Shown one piece after another: positions 10,142-18,346 of a stretch of 64,000 nt of DNA. This DNA comes from Gordonia hydrophobica NBRC 16057 (GTDB taxonomy: Bacteria; Actinomycetota; Actinomycetes; Mycobacteriales; Mycobacteriaceae): assembly GCF_001592365.1 (NCBI RefSeq), contig NZ_BCWU01000005.1, positions 62,001-126,000 of the forward strand, read 5' to 3'. Below the pieces are notes generated by a model that was given only the letters and a program-made list of their open reading frames with translations, ran no database searches and had not been told where the DNA came from. The position numbers and the translations under genes are program-made. Every line of letters begins with the position of its first letter. The first letter of the stretch is position 1.

Positions 10142-11419
10142 GTGTCCCGAAGAATCCTGGCCGACACCAGGCCGCTGCAGAACGTCTACTTCCGGCGGTT
10201 GTGGACCGCCAACATCGTCACGGTCATCGGCGCCCAGCTGACCATCGTCGCGGTGCCCGCACAGCTCTACGCGATCACCGGAAGCTCCGCCTATGTGGGA
10301 CTGTCCGGGATCTTCGGGCTGGTGCCGCTCGTGGTGTTCGGCCTGTGGGGCGGCGCGCTCGCCGACACCTTCGACCGTCGCCGCATCCTGATGGTCACCA
10401 CGGTCGGTCTGATCGTGACCTCGGTCGCGTTCTGGCTGCAAGCCGCGTCGGGCGCCGAGAACGTCTGGCTTCTCCTGGTCATCTTCGCGATCCAACAGGC
10501 GTTCTTCGCCGTCAACCAGCCCACTCGAACCGCGGTGCTGCCGCGGATCCTGCCGTTGGAACGGTTGCCTGCGGCCAACTCGCTCAACATGACGGTGATG
10601 CAGGCGGGCGCCATCGCCGGTCCGCTGGTCGGCGGCGCGCTGATCCCGGTCCTGGGATTCTCTCTGCTGTACCTGGTCGACGCGATCTGCCTGTTCGCGA
10701 CCCTGTGGGCGGTCGTCACGCTGCCTCCGCTGCCGCCCGAACACGAGGAGGGACGGGAGCGTCCGACTGCCGGATTCCGCTCGGTGATCGACGGTCTGGT
10801 CTATCTCAAGGGACACCCGGTGCTCCTCATGTCGTTCGTCGTGGATCTGATCGCCATGATCTTCGGCATGCCGCGGGCGCTCTTCCCGCAGATGGCGCAC
10901 GAGAGCTTCGGCGGCCCCACCGACGGCGGCGTCGCCTTCGCGATCCTGTTCATCGCGATCCCGCTCGGTGCGGTGGTCGGCGGTGTGCTGTCCGGTTGGG
11001 TGTCGCGGGTGGAACGGCAGGGGCGGGCAGTGGTGGTCTGCATCGTGATCTGGGGCGCGTCGATCGCGGTGGCGGGCGGCGTCCTCGTCTTCGCTCACGG
11101 CACCATGCTGCCGATCCTGCCGATCGTCGTGCTCGCCCTGATGGTCGGCGGCGCGGCCGACATGGCGTCGGCCGCCTTCCGGCAGACCATGCTGCAGTCG
11201 GCGGCCAACGACGATGTCCGCGGTCGCCTCCAGGGCGTGTTCATCGTGGTGGTCGCCGGCGGCCCGCGCATCGCGGACGTGACGCACGGAGCCACCGCGG
11301 CGGTGGCAGGCACCGCCGTCACCGTGGCGGGCGGCGGCATCGCCGTGGTGATCCTCACCGTGGTCGCCGCGCTGGCCGTCCCGGTCTTCTGGCGCTATCG
11401 CGCCACCGTCGAGAGATAA
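10142..11419 (+). CDS. MFS exporter (EntS-like)
   Basis: About 425 residues and 12 hydrophobic segments. LADTFDRRRILMVTT is the MFS loop 2-3 signature, and the opening NVYFRRLWTANIVTVIGAQL is typical of the MFS_3 branch that includes the enterobactin exporter EntS. Substrate unknown; no siderophore genes are nearby. The GTG at 10142 was preferred to an in-frame start 21 codons upstream, which lies inside pdxH. Only seven bases separate it from the pdxH stop, so it is probably co-transcribed. The stop codon lies inside a short repeat (ACCGTCGAGAGATA, two copies plus part of a third). Confidence 0.8.
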   Translation: MSRRILADTRPLQNVYFRRLWTANIVTVIGAQLTIVAVPAQLYAITGSSAYVGLSGIFGLVPLVVFGLWGGALADTFDRRRILMVTTVGLIVTSVAFWLQAASGAENVWLLLVIFAIQQAFFAVNQPTRTAVLPRILPLERLPAANSLNMTVMQAGAIAGPLVGGALIPVLGFSLLYLVDAICLFATLWAVVTLPPLPPEHEEGRERPTAGFRSVIDGLVYLKGHPVLLMSFVVDLIAMIFGMPRALFPQMAHESFGGPTDGGVAFAILFIAIPLGAVVGGVLSGWVSRVERQGRAVVVCIVIWGASIAVAGGVLVFAHGTMLPILPIVVLALMVGGAADMASAAFRQTMLQSAANDDVRGRLQGVFIVVVAGGPRIADVTHGATAAVAGTAVTVAGGGIAVVILTVVAALAVPVFWRYRATVER

Positions 11420-11440
11420 CCGTCGAGAGATAACCGTCGA
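11403..11440. repeat. 14-bp tandem repeat over a stop codon
   Basis: ACCGTCGAGAGATA occurs twice, followed by a partial third copy (ACCGTCGAG). The first copy provides the TAA stop of the exporter gene. Looks like replication slippage; no function inferred. Confidence 0.7.
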
Positions 11441-11481
11441 GGCGTCGTCGAGAAGGAACTCGCCGCGCCCGGCGTCGGCGG

Positions 11482-12516
11482 TCAGTCGTTCGTCGGGCGT
11501 TCGGGGAGCGGATACGTGGGGACGGTCGGTGAGTCGTCGTCGAGCGGCTGATCCAACGGATTGTCGAGCGGGTTGTGGAAGCGGACGTCGATCGTTTGAA
11601 ACCCCTTGAGCTGCTGCATCTGGGCGTAGCGGGTGTAGGCGGCGACGTCGCCCGACAACAACCGCACCCCGTCGGTGAACTCGGTCAGCACGGCCCGCGG
11701 ATACAGGCGGTCGACGCGCACGGCGTCGATCTCCAGACAGACCACGATGAGCACGGCGGCCAGGTAGAGAAAGGCGATGAGACCGAGGACCACCGCGAAC
11801 ACTCCGGTCACATCACGACTGCGGGCGACCACTCGGGTGATGTAGAAGCTGCCGAACAGCTGCAACGCCTGCCAGCCGAGCGCGGCGAGCACCGCGCCCG
11901 GCAGCACGTCGAGGATCCGTACGGGCCGCGCGGTGCCGTGGCGGAACAGGACGACGAACACCACGGTGCCGAGCGCGATGCCCACGTAGGGGGAGAGCGT
12001 CTGCCAGCCGTCACCGAGGCGGGCGGAGATGATGTTGATCCCGACGAGGACGATCAATGCGAGGCCGATCGAGACCAGGAGCGCGGCGCCGCGGAGCCGG
12101 ACCTTGATGGGATTGGGCCGCGAGTTCCGCGGTACGCCCCAGATCGTGTTCATCGCGTTCTGCGTCGCCACCGACACCCCGAGGGCTCCGTACGCCGCAC
12201 CGACCAGGCCGACGACCACGGTGGTGGTACCGCCGGTCAGGCCCTCGGGGTCGTGGAGCTGCGTGCCGATGACCGGGATCTGCTCGAAGGCGGTGTCCAG
12301 GATCTGGTTCTTGAGGTCCTGATTGCTCTGGAGCAACCAGCCGAGGATCGTGGTGAACAGCAGCATCAGGGGAAACAGCGAGACGAAGGCGTAGTACGCG
12401 ATCAGAGCGGCCAGGTAGGCGCCCTGATCGTCCACGTACTTGTAGATCACGGCGAGCGGGAACCCGACCTTCGGATGGCGGCGCTGGAAGTCGTCGAAGG
12501 AGGAGACGAACGACAC
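11482..12516 (-). CDS. YihY/BrkB family inner membrane protein
   Basis: 344 residues with six hydrophobic segments. QGAYLAALIAYYAFVSLFPL and LGVSVATQNAMNTIWGVPR are hallmarks of the YihY family (once mis-annotated as ribonuclease BN). The role of the family is unsettled; export or lipid-related functions have been proposed. The hydrophilic C-terminal tail is rich in Asp and Pro. GTG start with AGGGGG about ten bases upstream. Convergent with the exporter gene. Confidence 0.85.
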   Translation of the reverse strand: MSFVSSFDDFQRRHPKVGFPLAVIYKYVDDQGAYLAALIAYYAFVSLFPLMLLFTTILGWLLQSNQDLKNQILDTAFEQIPVIGTQLHDPEGLTGGTTTVVVGLVGAAYGALGVSVATQNAMNTIWGVPRNSRPNPIKVRLRGAALLVSIGLALIVLVGINIISARLGDGWQTLSPYVGIALGTVVFVVLFRHGTARPVRILDVLPGAVLAALGWQALQLFGSFYITRVVARSRDVTGVFAVVLGLIAFLYLAAVLIVVCLEIDAVRVDRLYPRAVLTEFTDGVRLLSGDVAAYTRYAQMQQLKGFQTIDVRFHNPLDNPLDQPLDDDSPTVPTYPLPERPTND

Positions 12517-12622
12517 CGAAGCACCCCCTGGTCGACTCGAAGCGCAGGGCGGTGATCGGCGGGCCCCACGTCCGGCAATGACACTACGTGGTGTCGGAAT
12601 CTCTGACCGTGCAGGAACGTGA

Positions 12623-13660
12623 TCAGCCTTGCGCGTCGTTACTCTGCCAGGGCAGGTTGGCCCGGCGCTGTGCGGTCACGGGGCAGTAGTGAATCGGGTT
12701 GTCGCGTTCGGCGGCCGACGGCAGGTTTCGCGTCGGGGTCTCCAGCAGCGGCGCGTCGGCCGGGACGCGGCCTGCGACGCGGTCGAAGGCGTCGCGCGGA
12801 CGCGGGTGGAGCCGATAGCGGGCCGGCAGCAGGTTCATCGTCGCGTTCACCGCGGTGCCGAACAACTCGAACCGCCGCTGGTCTCGGTCGGTCCACGACA
12901 GCTCCATCATCTCGCGGACCGGTTCGTCGTACAGCCCGGTGGTGAGCCAGGTGTAGAACCGTCCGACGACGCCGACCTGCTTGCGCCACAACCAGTTCGG
13001 CATCCAGCCTCGCATCCACGGAGGCGGTGGGAGCGTAGTGATGTCGAGGACGGTGCGGACGGCCGCGTGGTCGCGCAACACGTGTCGGCACATGTGGTCC
13101 CAGTACTGGAGGAACTCCTCGTACGTGTCCGGGCAGGGGCGCATGCTGACGCCGTACTGGGCGTACCAGGCGCGGGACTCCGCGAACAGTGCGCGTTTGT
13201 CCGCTTCGGTGATCGGTGGCCCGAACGCCTCGGCGCAGCGGATGTTGCCGTACCAGAAGGTCGCGTGCGCCCAATAGAAGACGTCCGGGTCGAGCGCGTG
13301 GTACCGCTCGCCGTTCTCCATGGTGCCCTTGATCGTCAGGTGGTAGTCGCGAACTTCGCGTCCGGTGGCGGGCGTCTGATCGAACACGACGCCGCTGATG
13401 GGGTAGAGCGACCGCATCAGTCGCTCCCAGCGTTCGCCGAAGAAGTCCGAGTGGTCCCACACGCCTGCGGCCAGCTTGGGGTGCATGTTCTGCATAGATC
13501 CGGACCACAGACCCATCAGCATGCCGCGCCAGCCGCCGAAGTAGCGCCACGTCACCGAGTCAGGCCCGGGAGCAGGGATCGACTCCGCGGACCGCGCGCC
13601 CGAGAAACGGTCGTCATCGTCGAGTGTGGTGGATCGCGGGGAGGGGTCTACCTGCGTCAT
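12623..13660 (-). CDS. MpaB-like oxygenase (DUF2236)
   Basis: About 345 residues of the DUF2236 family, which includes the fungal MpaB and the latex-clearing protein Lcp, b-type haem oxygenases. Recognisable parts are the DSVTWRYFGGWRGML opening, the HLTIKGTMENGERYHALDP region and YWAHATFWYGNI, the core where the family places its haem and substrate residues. Substrate unknown; oxidative cleavage of an isoprenoid or lipid is possible. The ATG at 13660 abuts a perfect inverted repeat and a promoter with no leader; a longer ORF start at 13711 would lie upstream of that promoter. Confidence 0.8.
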   Translation of the reverse strand: MTQVDPSPRSTTLDDDDRFSGARSAESIPAPGPDSVTWRYFGGWRGMLMGLWSGSMQNMHPKLAAGVWDHSDFFGERWERLMRSLYPISGVVFDQTPATGREVRDYHLTIKGTMENGERYHALDPDVFYWAHATFWYGNIRCAEAFGPPITEADKRALFAESRAWYAQYGVSMRPCPDTYEEFLQYWDHMCRHVLRDHAAVRTVLDITTLPPPPWMRGWMPNWLWRKQVGVVGRFYTWLTTGLYDEPVREMMELSWTDRDQRRFELFGTAVNATMNLLPARYRLHPRPRDAFDRVAGRVPADAPLLETPTRNLPSAAERDNPIHYCPVTAQRRANLPWQSNDAQG

Positions 13661-13695
13661 GAGACGAACGTATGTAAGTCGTCTCACGAAGTCAA
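13660..13695 (-). promoter_or_regulatory. Leaderless promoter and operator of the DUF2236 gene
   Basis: On the minus strand TTGACT (13695-13690), a 17-base spacer, TACGTT (13672-13667), six bases, then the ATG at 13660. A perfect inverted repeat, TGAGACGA at 13660-13667 and TCGTCTCA at 13679-13686, covers the -10, the start point and the first base of the start codon. This is the layout of a repressor site, most likely TetR family. No regulator gene is adjacent. Confidence 0.65.
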
Positions 13696-13769
13696 TAATG
13701 AGCACAGTCAATGATGAGCACAGTCAATGATGAGCACCGCTGATGATGAGCACCGCCAGCGATGAGCAC
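13690..13769. repeat. Five tandem copies of a 16-bp repeat
   Basis: Units at 13690-13705, 13706-13721, 13722-13737, 13738-13753 and 13754-13769, ending in GATGAGCAC (AATGAGCAC in unit 1). Units 2 and 3 are identical; units 4 and 5 diverge in their first half. Read on the minus strand, the first three units each carry TTGACT, and that of unit 1 serves as the -35 of the downstream gene. The array ends exactly at the pxpC stop codon. Confidence 0.85.
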
Positions 13770-14639
13770 TCAGCGCAGAAGGACGCGGACCACGTCGCCC
13801 GCGGTCAACTGCGCTGCCCGGCAGACGGACTCCGGAGTGAGGACCGCGACCACGGGATATCCGCCGGTGACCGGATGATCGGCGAGGAAGACGACCGGTT
13901 GTCCGCTCGGCGGAATCTGCACACCACCGAGGGGGACGCCCTCGCTGCGGAGCTCGGGGAGGTCGGCGCGGTGGCGAGGCAGCGGCGATGCGTCGACGCG
14001 ATCCAGGCGCAGGCCGACACGGTTGCTCGCCGCCGTCACCGTCCAGTGTCCGACGGTCAGTGCGCCGACGTCGACCAGACGGTCGTCCCGCGGTCCAGGA
14101 TCGGCGATCAGGTCGACGATGTCGGCGGAGCTTCCGACCGGCGCCAAGACGGTCGCGGGCCAGGCGGACTCCTGTGCGCCGATCGGCACCACGTCGTCGG
14201 TCCGCAGCGCGGCGGGGCCGAGCCCGGACAGGGTGTCCGTGGCGCGCGAACCGAGTTCGGGCATCACATCCAAGCCGCCGCGGACCGCGAGGTAGTTCCG
14301 GCAGCCGCGGTTCGGCGCCAGCAGCTCCACCAGGTCGCCGTCGCGTACCGCCGCCGCGGCGTGACTGCCGACATCGGTGCCGCCGACGCGAACCCGCACA
14401 GCGGGTCCGGTCACGGCGATCAGCATCCGGCCGACGGCGCGAGCGCGGAACCCGCCGAGCGTCACTTCGATCGCCGCCGCGCTCTCCGGATTGCCGACGA
14501 GTCGATTGGCCAGGGTGAACGACGCCAGATCGGCGGCACCGGAACGGGGGACGCCCAGGTGCGCGTACCCCGGGCGGCCGAGATCTTGGACTGTCGCGAG
14601 CGGCCCCGTTGCGACGACGATGAGCGACGCTGCGGTCAT
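13770..14639 (-). CDS. pxpC: 5-oxoprolinase subunit C (KipA-like)
   Basis: About 289 residues of the biotin-dependent carboxyltransferase-like KipA family. GPLATVQDLGRPGYAHLGVPRSGAAD at the start contains the family signature (VQDLGRPGY), and FLADHPVTGGYPVVAV near the end is also typical. With PxpA and PxpB it would hydrolyse 5-oxoproline to glutamate using ATP. The ATG at 14639 overlaps the pxpB stop (ATGA), so the two are translationally coupled. The pxpA (LamB/YcsF) gene that normally accompanies them is not in this window. Confidence 0.88.
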   Translation of the reverse strand: MTAASLIVVATGPLATVQDLGRPGYAHLGVPRSGAADLASFTLANRLVGNPESAAAIEVTLGGFRARAVGRMLIAVTGPAVRVRVGGTDVGSHAAAAVRDGDLVELLAPNRGCRNYLAVRGGLDVMPELGSRATDTLSGLGPAALRTDDVVPIGAQESAWPATVLAPVGSSADIVDLIADPGPRDDRLVDVGALTVGHWTVTAASNRVGLRLDRVDASPLPRHRADLPELRSEGVPLGGVQIPPSGQPVVFLADHPVTGGYPVVAVLTPESVCRAAQLTAGDVVRVLLR

Positions 14640-15340
14640 CGGACGTCCTCCCCGTGGAAGCGGACCGTCATCCCAGCGGTGAGCAGTGCGGGAGGCGTTG
14701 CGGAGCTGTCCCACATCGTCGCCGTCGTGTGCCCGAGCAGGTACCACCCGCCGGGGCTGCTCCGCGGATACACCGCGCTGTAGCCCGCGGCGACCGCGAC
14801 CGACCCGGTCGGAACGGCAGGCCGGGACTGGGTGCGCCGCGTGATCCGCTGAAATATCTCACAGTCGTCGGGGTTGCTCGACGGGTCGGGGATCAGGTAA
14901 CCGAACCCCGGAGCGAAGCCCATGAACTGCACGCGCCAGAGGACCGATTGATGCGCGTCGATCAGCCGGTCCGGCGTGATGTGGAGCGCGTGTGCCGCCT
15001 CGGTCAGGTCGGCGCCGTCGTACACCACCGCGATGTCCAGCTCGGCACGGGTCGAACCGTCCCCGCCTGGCGCACTATGGACGGATGTCGTTGTCTCGCG
15101 GGGGAACTCGCGTCGTGCCTCGTGCACGATCCGGTACACGGCGAGCTGATCCAGTCCGGTGCCCGGGAGTGCTTCGATGAGAATCGTCTCGGCCGAGAGC
15201 ACGACGTCGCACCGCGGCAGACGGCCGTCGTCGACGGCTGTTCGCAGTGCACGCGCGCACAGCGCCGCCTCAGTCTCGGGAGATGCTCCGGTGCTGAAAT
15301 CCAGGAGGACGGCGTCGCTTCCCGCAGGTAGCTCTCGCAT
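14636..15340 (-). CDS. pxpB: 5-oxoprolinase subunit B (KipI-like)
   Basis: 234 residues of the allophanate hydrolase subunit 1 / KipI family. VYDGADLTEAAHALHI, WRVQFMGFAPGFGYL and RSSPGGWYLLGHT are the standard conserved blocks. Partner of PxpC in ATP-dependent 5-oxoproline opening. It is the first gene of a two-gene unit transcribed away from gltA. The two starts are separated by 145 bp, which contains both promoters. Confidence 0.88.
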   Translation of the reverse strand: MRELPAGSDAVLLDFSTGASPETEAALCARALRTAVDDGRLPRCDVVLSAETILIEALPGTGLDQLAVYRIVHEARREFPRETTTSVHSAPGGDGSTRAELDIAVVYDGADLTEAAHALHITPDRLIDAHQSVLWRVQFMGFAPGFGYLIPDPSSNPDDCEIFQRITRRTQSRPAVPTGSVAVAAGYSAVYPRSSPGGWYLLGHTTATMWDSSATPPALLTAGMTVRFHGEDVR

Positions 15341-15440
15341 TCCATCAACCTACCGACATGTGAGTAAGCTGAGCACGCGACAGGAGTCGCCGACGCCGAG
15401 TTGGGACCCTCATGAGGCGTCATGGTCGAACCACGACTAG

Positions 15441-15456
15441 GTTGTTACGCAGCAAC
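15441..15456. promoter_or_regulatory. Imperfect palindrome upstream of gltA
   Basis: GTTGTTACGCAGCAAC is a 16-bp palindrome with two mismatched pairs, 30 bases before the gltA start. It overlaps the expected core promoter region. Could be an operator; no known consensus recognised. Confidence 0.25.
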
Positions 15457-15485
15457 TGCTCACGCGCGAGTTATAAGGGGTTTGT

Positions 15486-16796
15486 GTGTCCGTTGACAAT
15501 GACGTGACCGAACAGACGACAGGAAAGTTCACCTACCCGGGTGGCGAGATCGACCTGCCGATCCTGAAGGCTGCTGAGGGAAGCGACTCAGTTGCGCTGG
15601 GCTCTTTCCTCGCGACGACCGGGTTGACCACCTTCGACGGAGGCTTCGTCAACACCGCTTCCACCAAGTCGGCGATCACCTACATCGATGGCGACGAGGG
15701 CATCCTGCGGTACCGCGGATACCCGATTGATCAGTTGGCGGAGAATTCGACCTTCATCGAGGTCAGCTACTTGTTGATCTACGGGGAGCTGCCGACGCCG
15801 GCTCAGCTCGATGACTTCGCGAACCGCATTCAGCGCCACACGCTGCTGCACGAGGACCTCAAGCGGTTCTTCGACGGCTTCCCGCGCAATGCGCACCCGA
15901 TGCCGGTGGTCTCGAGCGCCGTCAACGCGCTGAGCGCCTACTACCAGGACTCGCTCGATCCCAAGGATCCCGAGCAGGTGGAGCTGGCCACCATTCGCCT
16001 TCTCGCGAAGCTGCCGACCATCGCGGCCTACGCGTACAAGAAGTCGCAGGGGCAGCCGTTCCTGTACCCGGACAACTCGCTGACCCTGGTCGAGAACTTC
16101 CTGCGCATGACGTTCGGCTTCCCGGCCGAGCCCTACGAGGTGAACCCCGAGGTCGCCAAGGCCCTCGACATGCTGTTCATCCTGCACGCGGACCACGAGC
16201 AGAACTGCTCCACCTCCACCGTGCGTCTCGTCGGCTCGTCGCAGGCCAACCTGTTCACCTCCATCTCGGGCGGAATCAACGCGCTCTGGGGCCCGCTGCA
16301 CGGCGGTGCCAACCAGGCCGTGCTGGAGATGCTCGACGAGATCCGCGCTTCCGGCGGCGACACCAAGGCCTTCATGACCAAGGTGAAGAACAAGGAAGAC
16401 GGTGTGAAGCTCATGGGCTTCGGTCACCGCGTCTACAAGAACTACGATCCGCGCGCCGCGATCGTGAAGAAGACCGCCGACCAGATCCTGGCGTCGCTGG
16501 GTGTGGAGGACGAACTCCTCGACATCGCGAAGGGGCTGGAAGAGGTCGCGCTGCACGACGACTACTTCGTCGAGCGCAAGCTGTACCCGAACGTCGACTT
16601 CTACACCGGCGTCATCTACCGCGCCATGGGCTTCCCGACCCGCATGTTCACCGTGCTGTTCGCCCTGGGACGTCTGCCCGGCTGGATCGCGCACTGGCGC
16701 GAGATGCACGCCGACCCGACCACCAAGATCGGCCGCCCGCGTCAGCTGTACACCGGCTACACCGAGCGTCCGTACACCCAGATGGGGGATCGCTGA
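15486..16796 (+). CDS. gltA: Citrate synthase
   Basis: 436 residues, the type II (hexameric-like) length. It condenses oxaloacetate and acetyl-CoA in the TCA cycle. Active-site blocks: LHADHEQNCSTSTVR, the GPLHGGANQA histidine region and FGHRVYKNYDPRA. GTG start behind AAGGGG. Followed one base after its stop by an FKBP gene and then a strong terminator, so gltA and the FKBP form a two-gene unit, as in Corynebacterium and Rhodococcus. Confidence 0.97.
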   Translation: MSVDNDVTEQTTGKFTYPGGEIDLPILKAAEGSDSVALGSFLATTGLTTFDGGFVNTASTKSAITYIDGDEGILRYRGYPIDQLAENSTFIEVSYLLIYGELPTPAQLDDFANRIQRHTLLHEDLKRFFDGFPRNAHPMPVVSSAVNALSAYYQDSLDPKDPEQVELATIRLLAKLPTIAAYAYKKSQGQPFLYPDNSLTLVENFLRMTFGFPAEPYEVNPEVAKALDMLFILHADHEQNCSTSTVRLVGSSQANLFTSISGGINALWGPLHGGANQAVLEMLDEIRASGGDTKAFMTKVKNKEDGVKLMGFGHRVYKNYDPRAAIVKKTADQILASLGVEDELLDIAKGLEEVALHDDYFVERKLYPNVDFYTGVIYRAMGFPTRMFTVLFALGRLPGWIAHWREMHADPTTKIGRPRQLYTGYTERPYTQMGDR

Positions 16797-16797
16797 C

Positions 16798-17154
16798 ATG
16801 AGCAAGCCCGAAGTCGACTTCCCGGAGGGCCCCGCACCGTCGTCCCTGGAGATCACCGATCTGGTGATCGGTGACGGTGCCCAGGCGCAGCACGGCGGCA
16901 CGGTCGACGTGCACTACGTCGGTGTCGAGTTCGAGTCCGGCGAGGAGTTCGACTCCTCCTGGGACCGCGGTCAGTCCGCGCGCTTCCCGCTCGACGCGCT
17001 GATCCCCGGCTGGCAGGAGGGCATTCCCGGCATGAAGGTGGGCGGTCGTCGTCGCCTGGTGGTACCGCCGGAGCAGGCCTACGGTCCGGCAGGCGCCGGC
17101 CACCGACTCTCGGGCAAGACGCTGATCTTCATCATCGACCTGCTCGGCGTCTGA
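16798..17154 (+). CDS. FKBP-type peptidyl-prolyl isomerase
   Basis: 118 residues, one complete FKBP domain with no signal peptide, so cytoplasmic. VDVHYVGVEFESGEEFDSSW, PLDALIPGWQEGIPGMKVGG and RRRLVVPPEQAYG are the canonical motifs of the active-site pocket. It catalyses cis-trans isomerisation before proline during folding. Starts directly after gltA, whose final codons supply GGGGG as ribosome-binding sequence. Confidence 0.93.
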   Translation: MSKPEVDFPEGPAPSSLEITDLVIGDGAQAQHGGTVDVHYVGVEFESGEEFDSSWDRGQSARFPLDALIPGWQEGIPGMKVGGRRRLVVPPEQAYGPAGAGHRLSGKTLIFIIDLLGV

Positions 17155-17174
17155 TCGCTTCAACCTCGCTCATG

Positions 17175-17210
17175 ACAACACCCGCGTCCCTCCGGTGGCG
17201 CGGGTGTTGT
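17175..17210 (+). terminator. Terminator of the gltA-FKBP unit
   Basis: Perfect 12-bp stem, ACAACACCCGCG (17175-17186) with CGCGGGTGTTGT (17199-17210), 12-base loop, followed by TCTATC. Lies 20 bases after the FKBP stop. Confidence 0.85.
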
Positions 17211-17248
17211 TCTATCCGTACCCGCCTCACCGACAGGAGCAGTTCCCG

Positions 17249-18232
17249 ATGACATTCACCGCGATGGTCGCTCGCGAGACCGACGGAGCCGTCACGCTCA
17301 CCCGCGAAGACGTCGAGGACAGCTTTCTGCCCGACGGCGACGTGCTGATCCGCGTCGAGTACTCCAGCATCAACTACAAAGACGCACTCGCGGTGACACC
17401 GCGCGGCGGGGTGGTGCGGAACTATCCGATCATCCCCGGCATCGACATCGCCGGAGTGGTGGAGCGGTCCACCTCCGAAGAGTTCGCCGCCGGCGACGCG
17501 GTGGTCGCCCACGGTCACGACATCGGCACGGCTCGCCACGGCGGCTACGCGGAGTTCGCCCGGGTGCCGAGCGACCAGATCGTCAAACTCGAGACGTTGA
17601 CCACCAGGGAGGCCGCGGCCATCGGCACCGCCGGGTTCACCGCGGCGATGAGCGTCCAGGCCATTCTGAACGGCGACTACCGCCCGTCCGACGGGCCCGT
17701 CCTCGTCACCGGGGCCAGCGGCGGCGTCGGCACCGTCAGCATCGATCTGCTGGACAAGTACGGTTTCGAGGTGGTCGCCTCCAGCGGCAAGCCGGACGCG
17801 TCCGATCTGCTCACCGAGCTCGGTGCGGCCTCGGTGATCGGTAGGCTGCCCGCCGATCCGGAGGCCACCATCCGGCCGCTCGACAAGCAGCAGTGGTCGG
17901 CCGCGGTGGACTGCGTCGGCGGCCGGACTCTCGCCTCCGTGCTGTCGAGCGTGAACTACGGCGGCATGGTGGCGGCCAGCGGACTGACCGGCGGCGCAGG
18001 TCTCGACACCACGGTCATGCCGTTCATCCTGCGCGGCGTCACTCTCGCAGGCATCGACTCCGTGCAGAAGGACATCACCTTCCGCCGGGCGCTCTGGCGC
18101 CGCCTGGAGACCGACCTGCGCCCGCGCCACCTGGACCGCCTGATCGACGAGATCGGCCTCGACGACCTTCCCGACGCATTGCAGACGATCCTCGCCGGTG
18201 GGGCGACAGGACGCGGAGTCGTCAAGATCTAG
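17249..18232 (+). CDS. AcuI/YhdH family zinc-free MDR oxidoreductase
   Basis: 327 residues, NADPH-dependent medium-chain reductase of the acrylyl-CoA reductase branch. YSSINYKDALAVTPRGGVVR and PIIPGIDIAGVV are the family-specific N-terminal motifs, and VLVTGASGGVGTVSIDLL is the Rossmann loop. It probably reduces acryloyl-CoA or another alpha,beta-unsaturated carbonyl. The ATG at 17249 follows CAGGAGCAG. Flanked by terminators on both sides, so monocistronic. Confidence 0.85.
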   Translation: MTFTAMVARETDGAVTLTREDVEDSFLPDGDVLIRVEYSSINYKDALAVTPRGGVVRNYPIIPGIDIAGVVERSTSEEFAAGDAVVAHGHDIGTARHGGYAEFARVPSDQIVKLETLTTREAAAIGTAGFTAAMSVQAILNGDYRPSDGPVLVTGASGGVGTVSIDLLDKYGFEVVASSGKPDASDLLTELGAASVIGRLPADPEATIRPLDKQQWSAAVDCVGGRTLASVLSSVNYGGMVAASGLTGGAGLDTTVMPFILRGVTLAGIDSVQKDITFRRALWRRLETDLRPRHLDRLIDEIGLDDLPDALQTILAGGATGRGVVKI

Positions 18233-18238
18233 AAAATA

Positions 18239-18277
18239 TGGTGCGTGCATGCTGCCCAGTGCCGCATGCGCGCACCA
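18239..18277 (+). terminator. Hairpin after the MDR gene
   Basis: TGGTGCGTGCATG (18239-18251) pairs with CATGCGCGCACCA (18265-18277), 13 bp with one G-U pair, 13-base loop. It is flanked by AAAAT on the left and AAATTT on the right. Confidence 0.75.
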
Positions 18278-18346
18278 AATTTCTGCGACCCGCCCGGATC
18301 GGACCCCGAACCGGCGCGGGAGAGTTGATCCCGATAGCATGCCCGC

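Noticed and set aside
11482-12516. Ribonuclease BN for the YihY protein
   Set aside because: This older annotation is known to be wrong for the family; the protein is a polytopic membrane protein.
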